DNA of 64,000 nucleotides from Tragulus kanchil (GCA_022376925.1 JAIOJX010000031.1:134434854-134498853), one strand, 5' to 3'. Shown: positions 1-10,790, counted from the first letter of the stretch. Translations and numbers: made by a program. The notes: a model not told the origin generated them from the letters alone.

Positions 1-418
1 AAGAAATGATCTCTCCTGATTACTTCTTCCCATACCTGGTATTACAGCATTACAATCATTGATGTTAAAGGACTAGGTATTTGGATGACGATTTCAAGTT
101 ACCTAGTCGTCATCGATTTTCTCTGAGGTGAAGAGATGCCTCTGATATGCAGGAAACTATAATCTTGTAAAATAAGCAGAACACAGGTAATGTAGCTAGT
201 AACATTTATAAGGTGATGGGCGTTTGAGCTAAGGACTAGGACACCATTAAATGTGTTCCATGGTCTCCCCAGGTTGTCTGAGTGGTCTGTCCTACCCCAT
301 TCATCATCTTTAATGGAAATTGTAGATAAATTTCACCAAAGATGCCTGCACGTACAAGGTGAGTAGTGAGTTGCTGTGACTCCTTGCAGGACTGAGAAAG
401 GAACATGATGTTCTAAGG

Positions 419-626
419 CAGCGGTTCCCAACCTTTTTGGCACCAGGGCCTGGTTTTGTGGAAGACAGTGGTTTCCACAGACCTGGCAGAGGGGTGTGTG
501 TAGGGGGAGATGGTTTCAGGATGGCCCAAGTACATTACATTTATTGTGCAGTTTATTTCCATGGTTATTACATCCGTTCCACTTCAGATCATCAGGGATT
601 AGATCCTGGAGGTTGGGAACCCCCTG
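419..626. mobile_element. MER1-like hAT (Charlie group) non-autonomous DNA transposon
   Basis: The left end reads CAGCGGTTCCCAACC and the right end is its imperfect inverted complement (GGTTGGGAACCCCCTG), as in MER1/Charlie-type hAT elements. The interior wording (TTTTTGGCACCAGGG, TTTATTGTGCAGTTTATTT) fits MER1 as I recall it. About 208 bp. A second copy at 1503-1710 comes from the tandem duplication. The 8-bp target duplication is no longer clear. Confidence 0.7.
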
Positions 627-643
627 TTCAAAAAATTTACATG

Positions 644-778
644 AGGACTTCCCTGGTGGTCCAGTGGCTAAGACTCTGCACTCTTAATGCAGGGGACCAC
701 CGGTTCAATCCCTGGGCAGAGAACTAGATCCCACATGCCATAGCTAAGACCTGGCTCAGTCTACATAAATAAATAAAA
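644..778 (+). mobile_element. CHR-type tRNA-derived SINE
   Basis: It begins with the tRNA-like head ACTTCCCTGGTGGTCCAGTGG, contains a B-box-like GGTTCAATCCC and ends in an ATAAATAAATAAAA tail. It abuts the MER1-like element. Duplicated copy at 1728-1862. Confidence 0.8.
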
Positions 779-1873
779 TGTATATTTTGGATGGCTGGAG
801 GTCCTTGACTGCAGTGACAAATACTCTTTCTGATAGAACTGGCTGGTGGGTGACATTCTTTATTTTACGGTCCCTTCTCCTTCAGTCTTAATTTCAAAGT
901 TCGGAAGGCATTTTATGACGGATTTGTCCCACGGTGCTAGGAGCTAGGAATGCTCTTTCCCAGGTCTAACAAGGATATCATTGGTGGGCTACTCAATCTG
1001 TCGTAACTGGACTGCAGATTACTGCACCCTGTAAACAGTAGCCAAGAGCATCTGACCTCCTATTTCACTAGTCTGTTACAAGCCAAGAAATGATCTCTCC
1101 TGATTACTTCTTCCCATACCTGGTATTACAGCATTACAATCATTGATGTTAAAGGACTAGGTATTTGGATGACGATTTCAAGTTACCTAGTCGTCATCGA
1201 TTTTCTCTGAGGTGAAGAGATGCCTCTGATATGCAGGAAACTATAATCTTGTAAAATAAGCAGAACACAGGTAATGTAGCTAGTAACATTTATAAGGTGA
1301 TGGGCGTTTGAGCTAAGGACTAGGACACCATTAAATGTGTTCCATGGTCTCCCCAGGTTGTCTGAGTGGTCTGTCCTACCCCATTCATCATCTTTAATGG
1401 AAATTGTAGATAAATTTCACCAAAGATGCCTGCACGTACAAGGTGAGTAGTGAGTTGCTGTGACTCCTTGCAGGACTGAGAAAGGAACATGATGTTCTAA
1501 GGCAGCGGTTCCCAACCTTTTTGGCACCAGGGCCTGGTTTTGTGGAAGACAGTGGTTTCCACAGACCTGGCAGAGGGGTGTGTGTAGGGGGAGATGGTTT
1601 CAGGATGGCCCAAGTACATTACATTTATTGTGCAGTTTATTTCCATGGTTATTACATCCGTTCCACTTCAGATCATCAGGGATTAGATCCTGGAGGTTGG
1701 GAACCCCCTGTTCAAAAAATTTACATGAGGACTTCCCTGGTGGTCCAGTGGCTAAGACTCTGCACTCTTAATGCAGGGGACCACCGGTTCAATCCCTGGG
1801 CAGAGAACTAGATCCCACATGCCATAGCTAAGACCTGGCTCAGTCTACATAAATAAATAAAATGTATATTTTG

Positions 1874-2490
1874 AAAAAACTCGTAGGTTTAAAAAGTTAC
1901 ATGGTTGCTGCCAAAAGTAGAAAAATTGATCTTTATGGTTGAACAAGTATTTCTGCAGTCAGGGAGGTCTGGCTAAGGCATCATAAGAATGCACCAAGCA
2001 CATGAGAGGGGAAGGAGAAGGCCAAAGCACAGAGACACTTTTATGTTTAATTGTTTCTTGTCTTAAAATATGAATTTTATTTCATCCATAGCCATTGCCT
2101 CTCAGACACTCTCTACAGAATTCTCATCCAATTAGTTATATTTCTGCATCATCACATGAGAAGAGGCTTTTATATCAACATCTCTATATCCTGAAAATAG
2201 TGTTTGAGATTCTCGTGGGGAGGGTACACAATTGCAATTACAGAGTGACTTAATTATCCAATTATATTAGTACTAGGATAAAACAGTCATGCTTCTCAGG
2301 GTGGATTAAAAGGAAAAGACATTGAAAAAAAAAAAAGGAAAAGACATCAAGAATTGATCTGTAGGGTCAAGAACTGTCTCGTCTCTCTCCACAAGTTCAG
2401 CATATACTCCAGGAATTATCCTTGCATCCCAGAGACTCTGAGCACTGGACCTCTCTCTATCTGGGAAAATCCTGTTTCTGAAATGAGCAC
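1874..2490. other. Non-coding stretch, nothing recognised
   Basis: AT-rich sequence with a short poly(A) near 2323-2335. I see no gene, RNA or clear repeat here. The 790-1084 interval is equally unrevealing; it is probably the part of duplication 1 whose partner lies outside the window. Confidence 0.5.
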
Positions 2491-2504
2491 CTCTCCAGTT
2501 TCTT

Positions 2505-2841
2505 TCTTTTTTTTTTTTTTAAAGATTTATTTATTTATTTATTTTTGGGTGGGGGTCGGGTTGGGGAGGGAGGGGAGCAGGCGGGCCACTTCTATTGGTC
2601 TTTCGTGTCTCTCTGTTCATCCGTCTTTGTTCTTTGGCTCCTGTGGGCCTCCCATCGCGGTGGCGTCTGTCGTTGCAGAGTGCCGACTCTGGGCGCATGC
2701 GCTCCAGAGCTCCGGCTCGGTAATTGGACACATCAGTCCAGCCGCTCCGCGGCACGTGGGATCTTCCCAGACCAGGGCTCGAACCGGCGCCCCTTGCACT
2801 GCAAGACGGTGTCCTTACCCACTGGACCACCAGGGGAAGCC
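2505..2841 (-). mobile_element. CpG-rich CHR-like SINE, locus 1
   Basis: About 310 bp on the minus strand: tRNA-like head with A-box (TGGTCCAGTGGG) and B-box (GGTTCGAGCCC), a CpG-rich body (GCGCATGCGCTCCAGAGCTC on the + strand) and a tail of AAATAAATAAAT type. It is flanked by a perfect 14-bp target-site duplication, CTCTCCAGTTTCTT (2491-2504 and 2842-2855), so it is an intact retroposed unit. Confidence 0.85.
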
Positions 2842-2855
2842 CTCTCCAGTTTCTT

Positions 2856-3518
2856 GATACACTCCTGCCCTTATGGGTGGGGAGAGGGCCCTCAAAATCA
2901 AGTGGAAGAGATTCAGAATAAAACAGAATATACTCACTGGCAGGATAGACGGGCTCGGTGCCAGGGTCCGGACAGCCAGTATGTGTGAGAGGGAGATAGT
3001 CAGAGGATGAGATAAAACCTTGTGATCCTGTGACCTCACCTCCCCACAGAACCACAATTATGATTTCCCCTGCAGCAGCAATGACAGTCCACGCTAGGGG
3101 AGCTGAGAGTGTTTGTAACCAATTCATCCCAGTTCTCAACCACCAAAAACAACCACCAGTGTCTAGTGAATATCTCCCAAAAGACCGTTGGGGTGTGTGG
3201 AAGAGTCTTTTCTGTGTCTGTGCCATCTGAGCATTGATGAGCCTATGGGGAAAGATCAGGAAACTCTGAGGGCCAAGCTGTGAGGGACTCACAGCAAAGC
3301 ACATCTCTCACTGCATCCTCTACTCCCTTGAGAAGTTCTACTGAAGACTCTACTCCTTTCCTCCAGCTGAGACCCCTCTCAAGCTCCCAGATCCCTTCTA
3401 AGTTATTGGAAGAGAAATGGGATGACAGAGAAACCAAGAAGGACTGATGAATGAGGCAAAAGGTAAAAGTGAAAGAAGAAACAACGTCAAAAACTGAGAC
3501 GTAAAAACATTAGACTGG
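2856..3518. other. Non-coding stretch, nothing recognised
   Basis: Mixed-composition sequence between two SINEs. The short open frames here have no recognisable domain and are not supported as genes. Confidence 0.5.
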
Positions 3519-3838
3519 GCTTCCTTGGTAGCTCAGTGGTGAAGAGTTCACCTGCTAGTGCAGGAGACATGGTTTTGATTCCTGATATGGGAAGATCCCA
3601 CATACTGCAGAGCAACTAAGTCCATGCACCACAACTATGGAGCCCATGTGCCCCAACTACTGAAGCCCGTGTGCCGTAGAGCCCAAGTTGCACCACAAGA
3701 GAAGTCACTGCAACAAGAAGCCTGCTTCCCTCAACTAGAGAGTAGCCCCCACACCCTGCAACTAGAGAAGAGCCTGTGGCAGCAGTGAAAACCCAGAATA
3801 GCCAAAAATAAATAAACAAATAAAAATTAAAAAAAAAA
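3519..3838 (+). mobile_element. CHR-2-type SINE
   Basis: Long CHR-type SINE: tRNA-like head (GGCTTCCTTGGTAGCTCAG), body with repeated 'caactag/gagaagcc' wording, and an AAATAAATAAACAAATAAAA tail. Confidence 0.8.
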
Positions 3839-3894
3839 AAGATAGCTGGCCAGCAATAAATGAAAGGGTAAAGAAGATGTACTGTATACACACA

Positions 3895-4345
3895 CACAAA
3901 AATACCATGGAATACTACTCAGACATAAAAGAGAGTGACATTTCACCGTTTGCGGCAACATGGATATGAATGGACTTAGAGGGCATTATGTCGAGTGAAA
4001 TAACGGAAAAACAAATACACTATGGTAGTGCATATATATGGAATGTAAAAGTATAACACACTAATGAATATGACAAGAAGCAGACTTAGAGATATAGAGG
4101 ACAAACTAGGGGTTACTAGTGGGGAGAGGGAAAGGCGGGGAATCTAAGAGTAAAGGAGTAAGAGGTAGGAACTCTTAGGTATAAAGTAAGCTACAGGGTA
4201 TATTGTACAACATAGGGAATTACAGTCAGTATGCTATAATAACTCTAAGTAAAACATAACCTTTAAAAATTGTGAATCCCTATATTGCACACCTGTAACA
4301 TATAATACAGTTCATCAGCACTTCTTCGATTTAAAAAATTAGATA
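3895..4345 (+). mobile_element. L1 3' end fragment
   Basis: Contains the L1 ORF2-end/3'UTR signature (AATACCATGGAATACTACTC, then 'gtgaaataacggaaaaacaaatac', then 'tattgtacaacatagggaat'). Diverged and 5'-truncated. Confidence 0.75.
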
Positions 4346-4479
4346 GCATATTGTGTTTAAAATATGATTAAAAATAAATATATAAAATAAATGTAAAATA
4401 AAATACATGATTGAGATGAGACAAATAACCCATTAGTTGTTTTGCCAAAAGTTTTACTTTCATTTACTTCTTTTTTATA

Positions 4480-5060
4480 ATTTAGATTTATTTTTAATTG
4501 GAGGATAATTGCTTTATAATATTGTATTGGTTTCTGCCATATGTCCACATGAATCAGCCATAGGTGCACAAATGTCCCCTCCTTTTTTTTTTTTTAATTT
4601 TATATATTTTTGGCTATTCTGGGTTTTCACTACTGCCACCCGCTCCTTAGTTGCAGGGAGTAGGGGCTACTCTCTAGTTGAGGGGAGCAGGCTTCTTGTT
4701 GCAGTGATTTCTCTTGTGGTGGAACTTGGGCTCTAGGGCACATGGGCTTCAGTAGTTGGGGCACGTGGGCTCTATAGTTGAGGCTCGCAGACTTAGTTGC
4801 TCTGCAGTATGTGGGATCTTCCCGGATCAGGGATCAAACCCATTTTCTCCTGCATTGACAGACGAGGTCTCCACCACTGAGCCAGCAGGGAAGCACTCTC
4901 CCCTCCTTCGTGAACCTCCCTGCCACCTCCCACCCCATTCCACCCCTCTGGGTTGTCAGAGCACCAGATCTGAGCTCCCTGCGTCATTCAGCACATGTCC
5001 AGTTGTTATCTATTTTACATCTGGTGACGTTTCCATGCTACTCTCAATTTGTTTTAGGTT
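4480..5060 (-). mobile_element. L1 3' fragment, antisense, split by a SINE
   Basis: Antisense L1 wording at 4485-4584 (TTGGAGGATAATTGCTTTAT ... 'gaatcagccataggtgcac') resumes at 4899-5060 ('ccctgccacctcccaccccattccacccctc' region). The interruption is the SINE at 4585-4898. Confidence 0.7.
4585..4898 (-). mobile_element. CHR-2-type SINE inserted in L1
   Basis: Antisense CHR-2 SINE with poly(T) at its left end and the head (GAGCCAGCAGGGAAGC) at its right end. The flanking TCCCCTCCTT (4575-4584) recurs as CCCCTCCTT at about 4899-4908, marking the target-site duplication. Confidence 0.75.
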
Positions 5061-5689
5061 CAAAGGATTTCTTAACCAAAAAAAAAAAAAAAAAAAAACA
5101 CTCATTATACACAGTTTCAATTTTTAATAGAAGGTTATTCAACTTAATTTCGATATACAATCATTAGAAAAAAATAGAAACAATAGAAGTAACAGCATGT
5201 ATGTCACCAAATTGGGCCGAACCTATATTCAGACTTGAACAGTCATGAATGACAGCAATCTAGAGTCCCAGTTGGGAAAAGGGTCCCAGGAGGTGAGTCC
5301 TCCCTACCCATGAGACTTCAGATTGCAGTTTGGGGCCTCCCGCTTACAATCGCAGGACATAAACTGATATCATCAACAGTTTATGTGTAAAAATGCAGCT
5401 GGGATGGGGAGGAGGGATGGGAAGGTGGCCAGGCCTCTAGAGACTCAAGAATTCCAAGGCCCACTCCCTTCCTTATCTAAAGTGCTGCCTGGCTTGCTGT
5501 GCTTGGGGGCAGGCATGGAATCTGGGCAATGTCTGGGCAGGCCAGGAGTAGGTCAGAGGCCTGCTCTCCTGCTATTGAAGCCTGAACAAGACTTCCTCCA
5601 CTTTAATTTCCTTAATTTATGTACTGTATCCTCAAAGAGGTGGACCATAATTCCCAACTTTCTAAGAGCCGCCTGCATTAGTTACTTTG
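5061..5689. other. Poly(A) tract and non-coding sequence
   Basis: An A-homopolymer at about 5080-5099 is followed by sequence in which I recognise no gene or repeat. A 118-residue open frame at 5383-5739 has no domain and runs into an L1 fragment, so it is not called. Confidence 0.45.
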
Positions 5690-5880
5690 AGTATAGTATG
5701 ACTACATATAAAGTTGACGAACAAGGTCCTACTGTATAGCACAGGGAACTATACTGAATATTGTGTTAAAACATGGAAACAAATGTGAAAAAAATGTATA
5801 TATAGGTATAACTGAATCACTTTGGTGTACAGCAAAAATTAACATTGTAAATCAACTATACCTCAATTAAAAAACTAAAT
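5690..5880 (+). mobile_element. L1 3' end fragment
   Basis: L1 3'UTR wording in sense orientation ('aacaaggtcctactgtatagcac', 'ataactgaatcactttggtgtac', 'gtaaatcaactatacctcaatt'). Confidence 0.75.
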
Positions 5881-6022
5881 GCAGCACTGTTTTTTTTTTT
5901 TTTTTCTCTCTCTACAACCTTTGTGGAGATGATTTCTGGATCAAGAGATTTCTTTTCTTTTTTTTTTAATTACTGAAATATAGTTGATTTACAATGTTCT
6001 GTTAGTTTCTAGAGTACAATAC

Positions 6023-6393
6023 AGTCTCTGTCCATACCACCCTGAACAGGCCCAATTTCATCTGTCTCAGAAGGTAAGCAGGGGGCTTCCCTGGTGGTCC
6101 AGTGGGTAAAGAGTCCGCCTTACAGTGCAAGGGGCACCGGTTTGATCCCTGGCCTGGGAAGATCCCACATGCCACGGAATGGCTGGACCGGTGTGTCCAA
6201 CTACGAGCCAGTGCTCTGGAGCCCATGAACCCAGAGTCAGTGCCCTGCAAAGAGAGACGCCACTGCAGTGGGAAGCCCACATAGGCCGAAGAACAAAGAT
6301 GGATGAAAAACAAATAAATTAAAAATCAGTGAAAAGAGACCAAAAAAAAAAGAAGTTAAGCAGGGTCGGACCTGGACAGTACGTGAGTGGGAG
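6023..6393 (+). pseudogene. 5S rRNA pseudogene, split by a SINE
   Basis: The segment 6023-6083 (CCATACCACCCTGAAC and following) matches the first half of vertebrate 5S rRNA. The match resumes at 6353-6393 (TTAAGCAGGGTCGGACCTGG, then 'agtacgtgagtgggag'). The two parts are separated by a SINE whose target duplication, AAGGTAAGCAGGG / AAGTTAAGCAGGG, lies inside the 5S sequence. The copy has many substitutions and lacks roughly the last third of 5S, so it is a retroposed dead copy, not a functional rRNA gene. Confidence 0.85.
6084..6352 (+). mobile_element. CpG-rich CHR-like SINE, locus 2
   Basis: Same family as the element at 2505-2841, in sense orientation: head GGCTTCCCTGGTGGTCCAGT, B-box GGTTTGATCCC, tail with AATAAATTAAAAA then poly(A). 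It has lost more CpGs than the other loci. It sits in the 5S pseudogene with a 13-bp target duplication carrying one mismatch (6071-6083 and 6353-6365). Confidence 0.85.
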
Positions 6394-6470
6394 GAGTACA
6401 GCACAGTGATTCAGTTATATATATATATGTATATACACATATTCATATTTTGTCAGCAACCCCACCCCCT

Positions 6471-7033
6471 CGAAACACTGCAGAAGAAAGAAGAATGCAA
6501 GACTATTACTGCTGATCCTTACATATTCCTGCCTGACTATATAACCTCTCTCTGCTCACCAGGGGCAGGGTGGGGGCACAGTTCTTGAGGCACTAACCTA
6601 CTGTGTCCCCCTCTTAGCCTGATGAACTAATATAACCACTCTCTCTTTCTCCTCCTTAACTCTTATCTCCGTGTTTCAGTTTGGTACTGTTGAAGAGAGT
6701 CAAGATTTTAGCATCCATATAACCTCCGGGTTCATATTCACTCGAACAGCAGCCCAGACATGTGACTTGATGATTTAGAGGAACATCTAGGATGTAACAA
6801 GACCAGACACAGCATGGCCACAAATGGACACGCAGGGCCCTTCACTGTCCTTCAAAGGCATATACACGGAGGTTCTCCGGAGATTGTTGTTGTTCTTTAC
6901 TATTATCATTAGTTTCATACTCCTAAAGCTCCATTTTCAATCATAACATGTGTATTTATCATTTTTGACTTCTGCTTGGTGCTGTAGTTTATGGTGGCAG
7001 AACTGAAGCTTACTTCAGACCCTGTAAGAAAAT
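6471..7033. other. Non-coding stretch upstream of the CpG island, possibly LTR-derived
   Basis: The segment 6530-6700 has a TATA-like ACTATATAACC and pyrimidine-rich, LTR-like wording near 6620-6690, but I could not pair it with a second LTR or internal sequence. No gene is seen. The LTR origin is only a suggestion. Confidence 0.25.
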
Positions 7034-7254
7034 AGCAAAGGTTAAAGAATCCTCCCGCTTCAAGTTCCAGGAAACGGTTTACTGCCAACGATCCGCTCTT
7101 CCCCATCATCACGGCATTACGACTCCCACTAGGTTCCTTGTTTACCTGAGAAAAAGCTAGACACAGGCCTTCAAAATTCCATGCTTTGGCCTATCAATGC
7201 TTATAAAACGAAGTTGTTCCGCCCTACTAGCCATTTGCCACCGCCACACACCCC

Positions 7255-7305
7255 CCTCCGCCCCCCACGCCACGCCACGCCACACCACACCACACCACAC
7301 CTTGC
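7255..7305. repeat. CACGC/CACAC short tandem repeat
   Basis: Runs of CACGC and then CACAC pentamers just upstream of the GC-box array. Duplicated at 8347-8397. Confidence 0.85.
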
Positions 7306-8566
7306 ACTGAGGCCCCGCCTGCTCAGGAGGTCCCCACGCAGGCCCCGCCCACAGCGACGCGAGGCCCCGCCCATCGCCTCTCCTGAGGCCCCACGCAGGC
7401 CAGTCTTCTCTCCACGCCCCGCCTCCTAGAGGCCCCGCCCTATACAGGCCCCGCCCCCAATCCGCTCCGCCTTTTCACTCCGCGTGCGCGCAGTGGCACG
7501 CACACACGGAAGCGGCGAGCTGGGATCGAAGGTCTTGTTGTGTAGCGTGAGTTCCTGTCTTTCTAGTTAAATCCGAGCCTCGCAGTCTCCTTTCCTCTGC
7601 CAGGGGTCTAAGGTCGCTACAGGCCCCGAATCCTCGCGCCCGGCCCACCGTTCCCAGAAAATCCAGACGTCTGGGTGGGTGCTTCCCTTTCTGTTTCAGG
7701 TCGCTCCGGAGCCGGTTCCTGCCTTCGGCCCACTGTAGACGCTGCATTTCTCAGCTCTTTCCTGCTTAAACCCCTTTACTCACCGCCCTGACCGCTCTGC
7801 CCTTCCTGCACCACGTAAAATCCCCTTCCGCGAGGTGGGCTTATTTGCTCCATCGCCCCCAGCCTCGTCCTCTCGTCCCTGGAGGCCGCGGCGGCTGCCC
7901 CCGCTCCTGGTCCTGGGATTCTGGAAAGCCTCTGTCCTCGCGGCTCCTCAGCCCGGGCCTCCGGCCCCGCAGGCCTCCCCTTTGCAGTGACCTTTCCACT
8001 GGCCCCGTGTTGAGGGAGGCGGCCTGGACCAGCCGCTGGACAGCCGTGAGTCTTCCGTTCCGAAGTCCCCCCGCGGGAGAACGGGCGCTGGTGGGAGGCG
8101 GGCTTCTTCTTCGGCCGCCATCGCGAGCAAAGGTTAAAGAATCCTCCCGCTTCAAGTTCCAGGAAACGGTTTACTGCCAACGATCCGCTCTTCCCCATCA
8201 TCACGGCATTACGACTCCCACTAGGTTCCTTGTTTACCTGAGAAAAAGCTAGACACAGGCCTTCAAAATTCCATGCTTTGGCCTATCAATGCTTATAAAA
8301 CGAAGTTGTTCCGCCCTACTAGCCATTTGCCACCGCCACACACCCCCCTCCGCCCCCCACGCCACGCCACGCCACACCACACCACACCACACCTTGCACT
8401 GAGGCCCCGCCTGCTCAGGAGGTCCCCACGCAGGCCCCGCCCACAGCGACGCGAGGCCCCGCCCATCGCCTCTCCTGAGGCCCCACGCAGGCCAGTCTTC
8501 TCTCCACGCCCCGCCTCCTAGAGGCCCCGCCCTATACAGGCCCCGCCCCCAATCCGCTCCGCCTTT

Positions 8567-9137
8567 TCACTCCGCGTGCGCGCAGTGGCACGCACACACG
8601 GAAGCGGCGAGCTGGGATCGAAGGTCTTGTTGTGTAGCGTGAGTTCCTGTCTTTCTAGTTAAATCCGAGCCTCGCAGTCTCCTTTCCTCTGCCAGGGGTC
8701 TAAGGTCGCTACAGGCCCCGAATCCTCGCGCCCGGCCCACCGTTCCCAGAAAATCCAGACGTCTGGGTGGGTGCTTCCCTTTCTGTTTCAGGTCGCTCCG
8801 GAGCCGGTTCCTGCCTTCGGCCCACTGTAGACGCTGCATTTCTCAGCTCTTTCCTGCTTAAACCCCTTTACTCACCGCCCTGACCGCTCTGCCCTTCCTG
8901 CACCACGTAAAATCCCCTTCCGCGAGGTGGGCTTATTTGCTCCATCGCCCCCAGCCTCGTCCTCTCGTCCCTGGAGGCCGCGGCGGCTGCCCCCGCTCCT
9001 GGTCCTGGGATTCTGGAAAGCCTCTGTCCTCGCGGCTCCTCAGCCCGGGCCTCCGGCCCCGCAGGCCTCCCCTTTGCAGTGACCTTTCCACTGGCCCCGT
9101 GTTGAGGGAGGCGGCCTGGACCAGCCGCTGGACAGCC
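8567..9137 (+). other. Probable non-coding exon 1 of KZNF gene A (right copy)
   Basis: The right boundary is the donor GACAGCC|GTGAGT, exon ending at 9137; the left-copy equivalent ends at 8045. The transcription start cannot be read from sequence, so the left coordinate is a guess placed just after the GC boxes. KZNF genes typically have a non-coding first exon in a CpG island, then a short exon with the start codon. Two copies appear because of duplication 2. The homologous segment next to gene B (43045-43224) has lost this donor. Confidence 0.5.
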
Positions 9138-9500
9138 GTGAGTCTTCCGTTCCGAAGTCCCCCCGCGGGAGAACGGGCGCTGGTGGGAGGCGGGCTTCTT
9201 CTTCGGCCGCCATCGCCGCGCATAGCGGGCGGGCCGAGGGGCGGGTCCGGAGAGACAGAGAAAACCTGAGTGAAGCCTGGGGAAGGAGCGGTGGCCCACG
9301 CAAGGGATTGGTGAGGAGCTGGCGGAGAGACGGCGACCGGGGAGAGAACAAACCGTTCAGGTCGCGGGTGGGGAAGAAGTTAAGAGAAAAGCAGGCTCTC
9401 CGGAGAGAGGACGGCGAGCAGAGTAGGAGAGGGCCCTTGGCCGGCGGTAGCCTCGGGGCCGCCCTGGTGACGTGCTGCAGACGGTGCCGGTGACGGGTGA

Positions 9501-10202
9501 GGCTTGGCCGGTGGTGCCGAAAGAGTTAGGACCATCCGGTTGAGGGAAAAACGAGCACAGGAGGGGCAACGAGTGGCAGAGTGGGCAGGCCATGTTTGAG
9601 AAGAAACAGGAGGGCGGGAGCAGCTGGAGAGCAGAGGGGAAGGCAGAAAAGAAACTGGGAGATAGCGTGACCGAGGGAAACGCATACCAGTGGAAAGAGA
9701 AGTGGTCTGGACCCGAAAGAGTTGGCTGGGTATGAATTTGGATGTAAATGGATAAAAACGATTGAGTGGCGATATCATGACTTTGTGGTCTAATACATCT
9801 GAAAGTTTAATTTATAAGTGAGAATTGCAAAATTCCACTTTCTAATGCTTGTGCGTTTTATATTTTTATCAGGAGCTAACTTCCATTTGCAATCCTTCAA
9901 TCAGAGACATGGAATAGGGAGTGTGTGTGTGTGTGCGTGTTTGGAGCAAGAGAGAATTTTCACTTCATGTTGCCTATTGAAAGGAAAATTGCAATTCCTT
10001 TTTTTAGTAATTTTTTCCCATTGTTCTTTTTCGTAGCTTGAGGTAAATCTTAGTTCATTCAATTTCTACTTTCCTATAAATGACTAATAACTTCTGAAGT
10101 TGCTTTGATGAAATTACTGGGCGTCCTATAGTCAACTCAGGTTGTTTTCTAAATTTATATTCACAGTATTACCTGACTTTGACACCAGAATTATATATGC
10201 CT

Positions 10203-10204
<2 letters not shown>
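9501..10204. other. Start of gene A intron 1
   Basis: CpG density falls off after about 9500 into AT-rich intronic sequence with a short (GT)n near 9920-9940. No exon or clear repeat is recognised. Confidence 0.5.
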
Positions 10205-10244
<40 letters not shown>

Positions 10245-10258
10245 TGTGTAGGCCGTGA

Positions 10259-10296
<38 letters not shown>
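10205..10296. repeat. (TG)n and (TA)n microsatellites
   Basis: A TG run at about 10205-10241 and a TA run at about 10258-10295, separated by AATTGTGTAGGCCGTGAG. Confidence 0.95.
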
Positions 10297-10298
<2 letters not shown>

Positions 10299-10299
10299 T

Positions 10300-10437
10300 C
10301 TGGCTGTAACGGGTCTTAGTTGCAGCATGTGAACTCTTGGTTGCAGCACATGGGTTCTAATTCCCCAACCAGGGATTGGACCCAGGGTCCTGCATTGGGA
10401 GCTCCGAGTCTTAGCCACTGGACCACCAGGGAAGTCC
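10300..10437 (-). mobile_element. CHR-type SINE
   Basis: Antisense short CHR SINE ending in the head complement CTGGACCACCAGGGAAGTCC. It borders the next SINE, which has its own target duplication. Confidence 0.8.
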
Positions 10438-10451
10438 CTGCATACGTTTTT

Positions 10452-10776
10452 TGTTTTTTTTTTTTTAAATATTTATTATTTATTTACTGGGGGGGCGGGT
10501 TGGGGAGAGAGGGGGCGGGCCACTTCTATTGGTCTTTCATTTATCTATTTTCATCCATCTTTGTTCTTTGGCCCGTGTGGGCCTCCCGTCGCGGTGGCCT
10601 CTGTTGTCGCAGAGCACTGGCTCAGGGCGCATGCGCTCCAGAGCTCTGGCTTGGCAATTGGACACATCTATCCAACCGCTCCGCGGCACGTGGGATCTTC
10701 CCAGGCCAGGGATCGAACCGGCGCCCCTTGCACTGCAAGGCGGTGTCCTTACCCACTGGACCACCAGGGAAGCCCC
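10452..10776 (-). mobile_element. CpG-rich CHR-like SINE, locus 3
   Basis: Antisense full-length member of the family: A-tail complement at left, CpG-rich body, head at right. A perfect 14-bp target-site duplication CTGCATACGTTTTT lies at 10438-10451 and 10777-10790. Confidence 0.9.
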
Positions 10777-10790
10777 CTGCATACGTTTTT

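Larger units (their letters stand above)
1..1873. repeat. Tandem duplication 1, period 1084
   Basis: Positions 1-789 recur at 1085-1873 essentially base for base. The left copy starts outside the window, so the true unit start is not visible; if the copies abut, the junction is near 790. The unit holds a MER1-like DNA transposon and a CHR-type SINE. Probable assembly duplication. Confidence 0.95.
5968..6470 (-). mobile_element. Antisense L1 3' fragment hosting two nested insertions
   Basis: L1 antisense wording (AATATAGTTGATTTACAATG, 'ttagtttctagagtaca') stops at 6018 and resumes at 6401 (GCACAGTGATTCAGTTATAT). The 382 bp between hold the 5S pseudogene and the SINE. GAGTACA at 6012-6018 and 6394-6400 is the likely target-site duplication of the 5S insertion. 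Confidence 0.7.
7034..9216. repeat. Tandem duplication 2, period 1092, across the CpG island
   Basis: 7034-8125 and 8126-9216 are adjacent, near-identical copies. The junction reads GCCATCGCGAGCAAAGG, whereas the right copy exits through GCCATCGCCGCGCATAG. The gene A promoter and exon 1 therefore appear twice. Probable assembly duplication; the right copy has the natural downstream flank and the left copy the natural upstream flank. Confidence 0.95.
7240..9500. promoter_or_regulatory. CpG-island promoter of KZNF gene A
   Basis: A GC-rich, CpG-dense region with an array of GC boxes (CCCCGCCC/CCCCGCCT, candidate Sp1/KLF sites) at 7310-7465, repeated at 8402-8557. A GCCGCCAT motif (YY1-like core) lies at 8113-8120 and 9206-9213. 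No TATA box is seen. It is followed by a strong GTGAGT splice donor, as expected for a KZNF first exon. The only CpG island of this size in the window, it sits upstream of the gene A exons in the right orientation. The minus-strand side is also GC-rich, so divergent transcription is possible. Part of its length is inflated by the tandem duplication. Confidence 0.8.

Noticed and set aside
2531..3304. 257-residue minus-strand open frame
   Set aside because: Its C-terminal half is the antisense CpG-rich SINE and the rest has no recognisable feature or splice context.
6084..6165. tRNA gene at the SINE heads
   Set aside because: A and B boxes are present because these SINEs are tRNA-derived, but there is no cloverleaf with an intact acceptor stem; the same head occurs at dozens of places.
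7181..7429. 82-residue Pro/Arg-rich open frame in the CpG island
   Set aside because: Encoded by the CACGC/CACAC repeat and the GC-box array; stop-poor because of composition, no domain.
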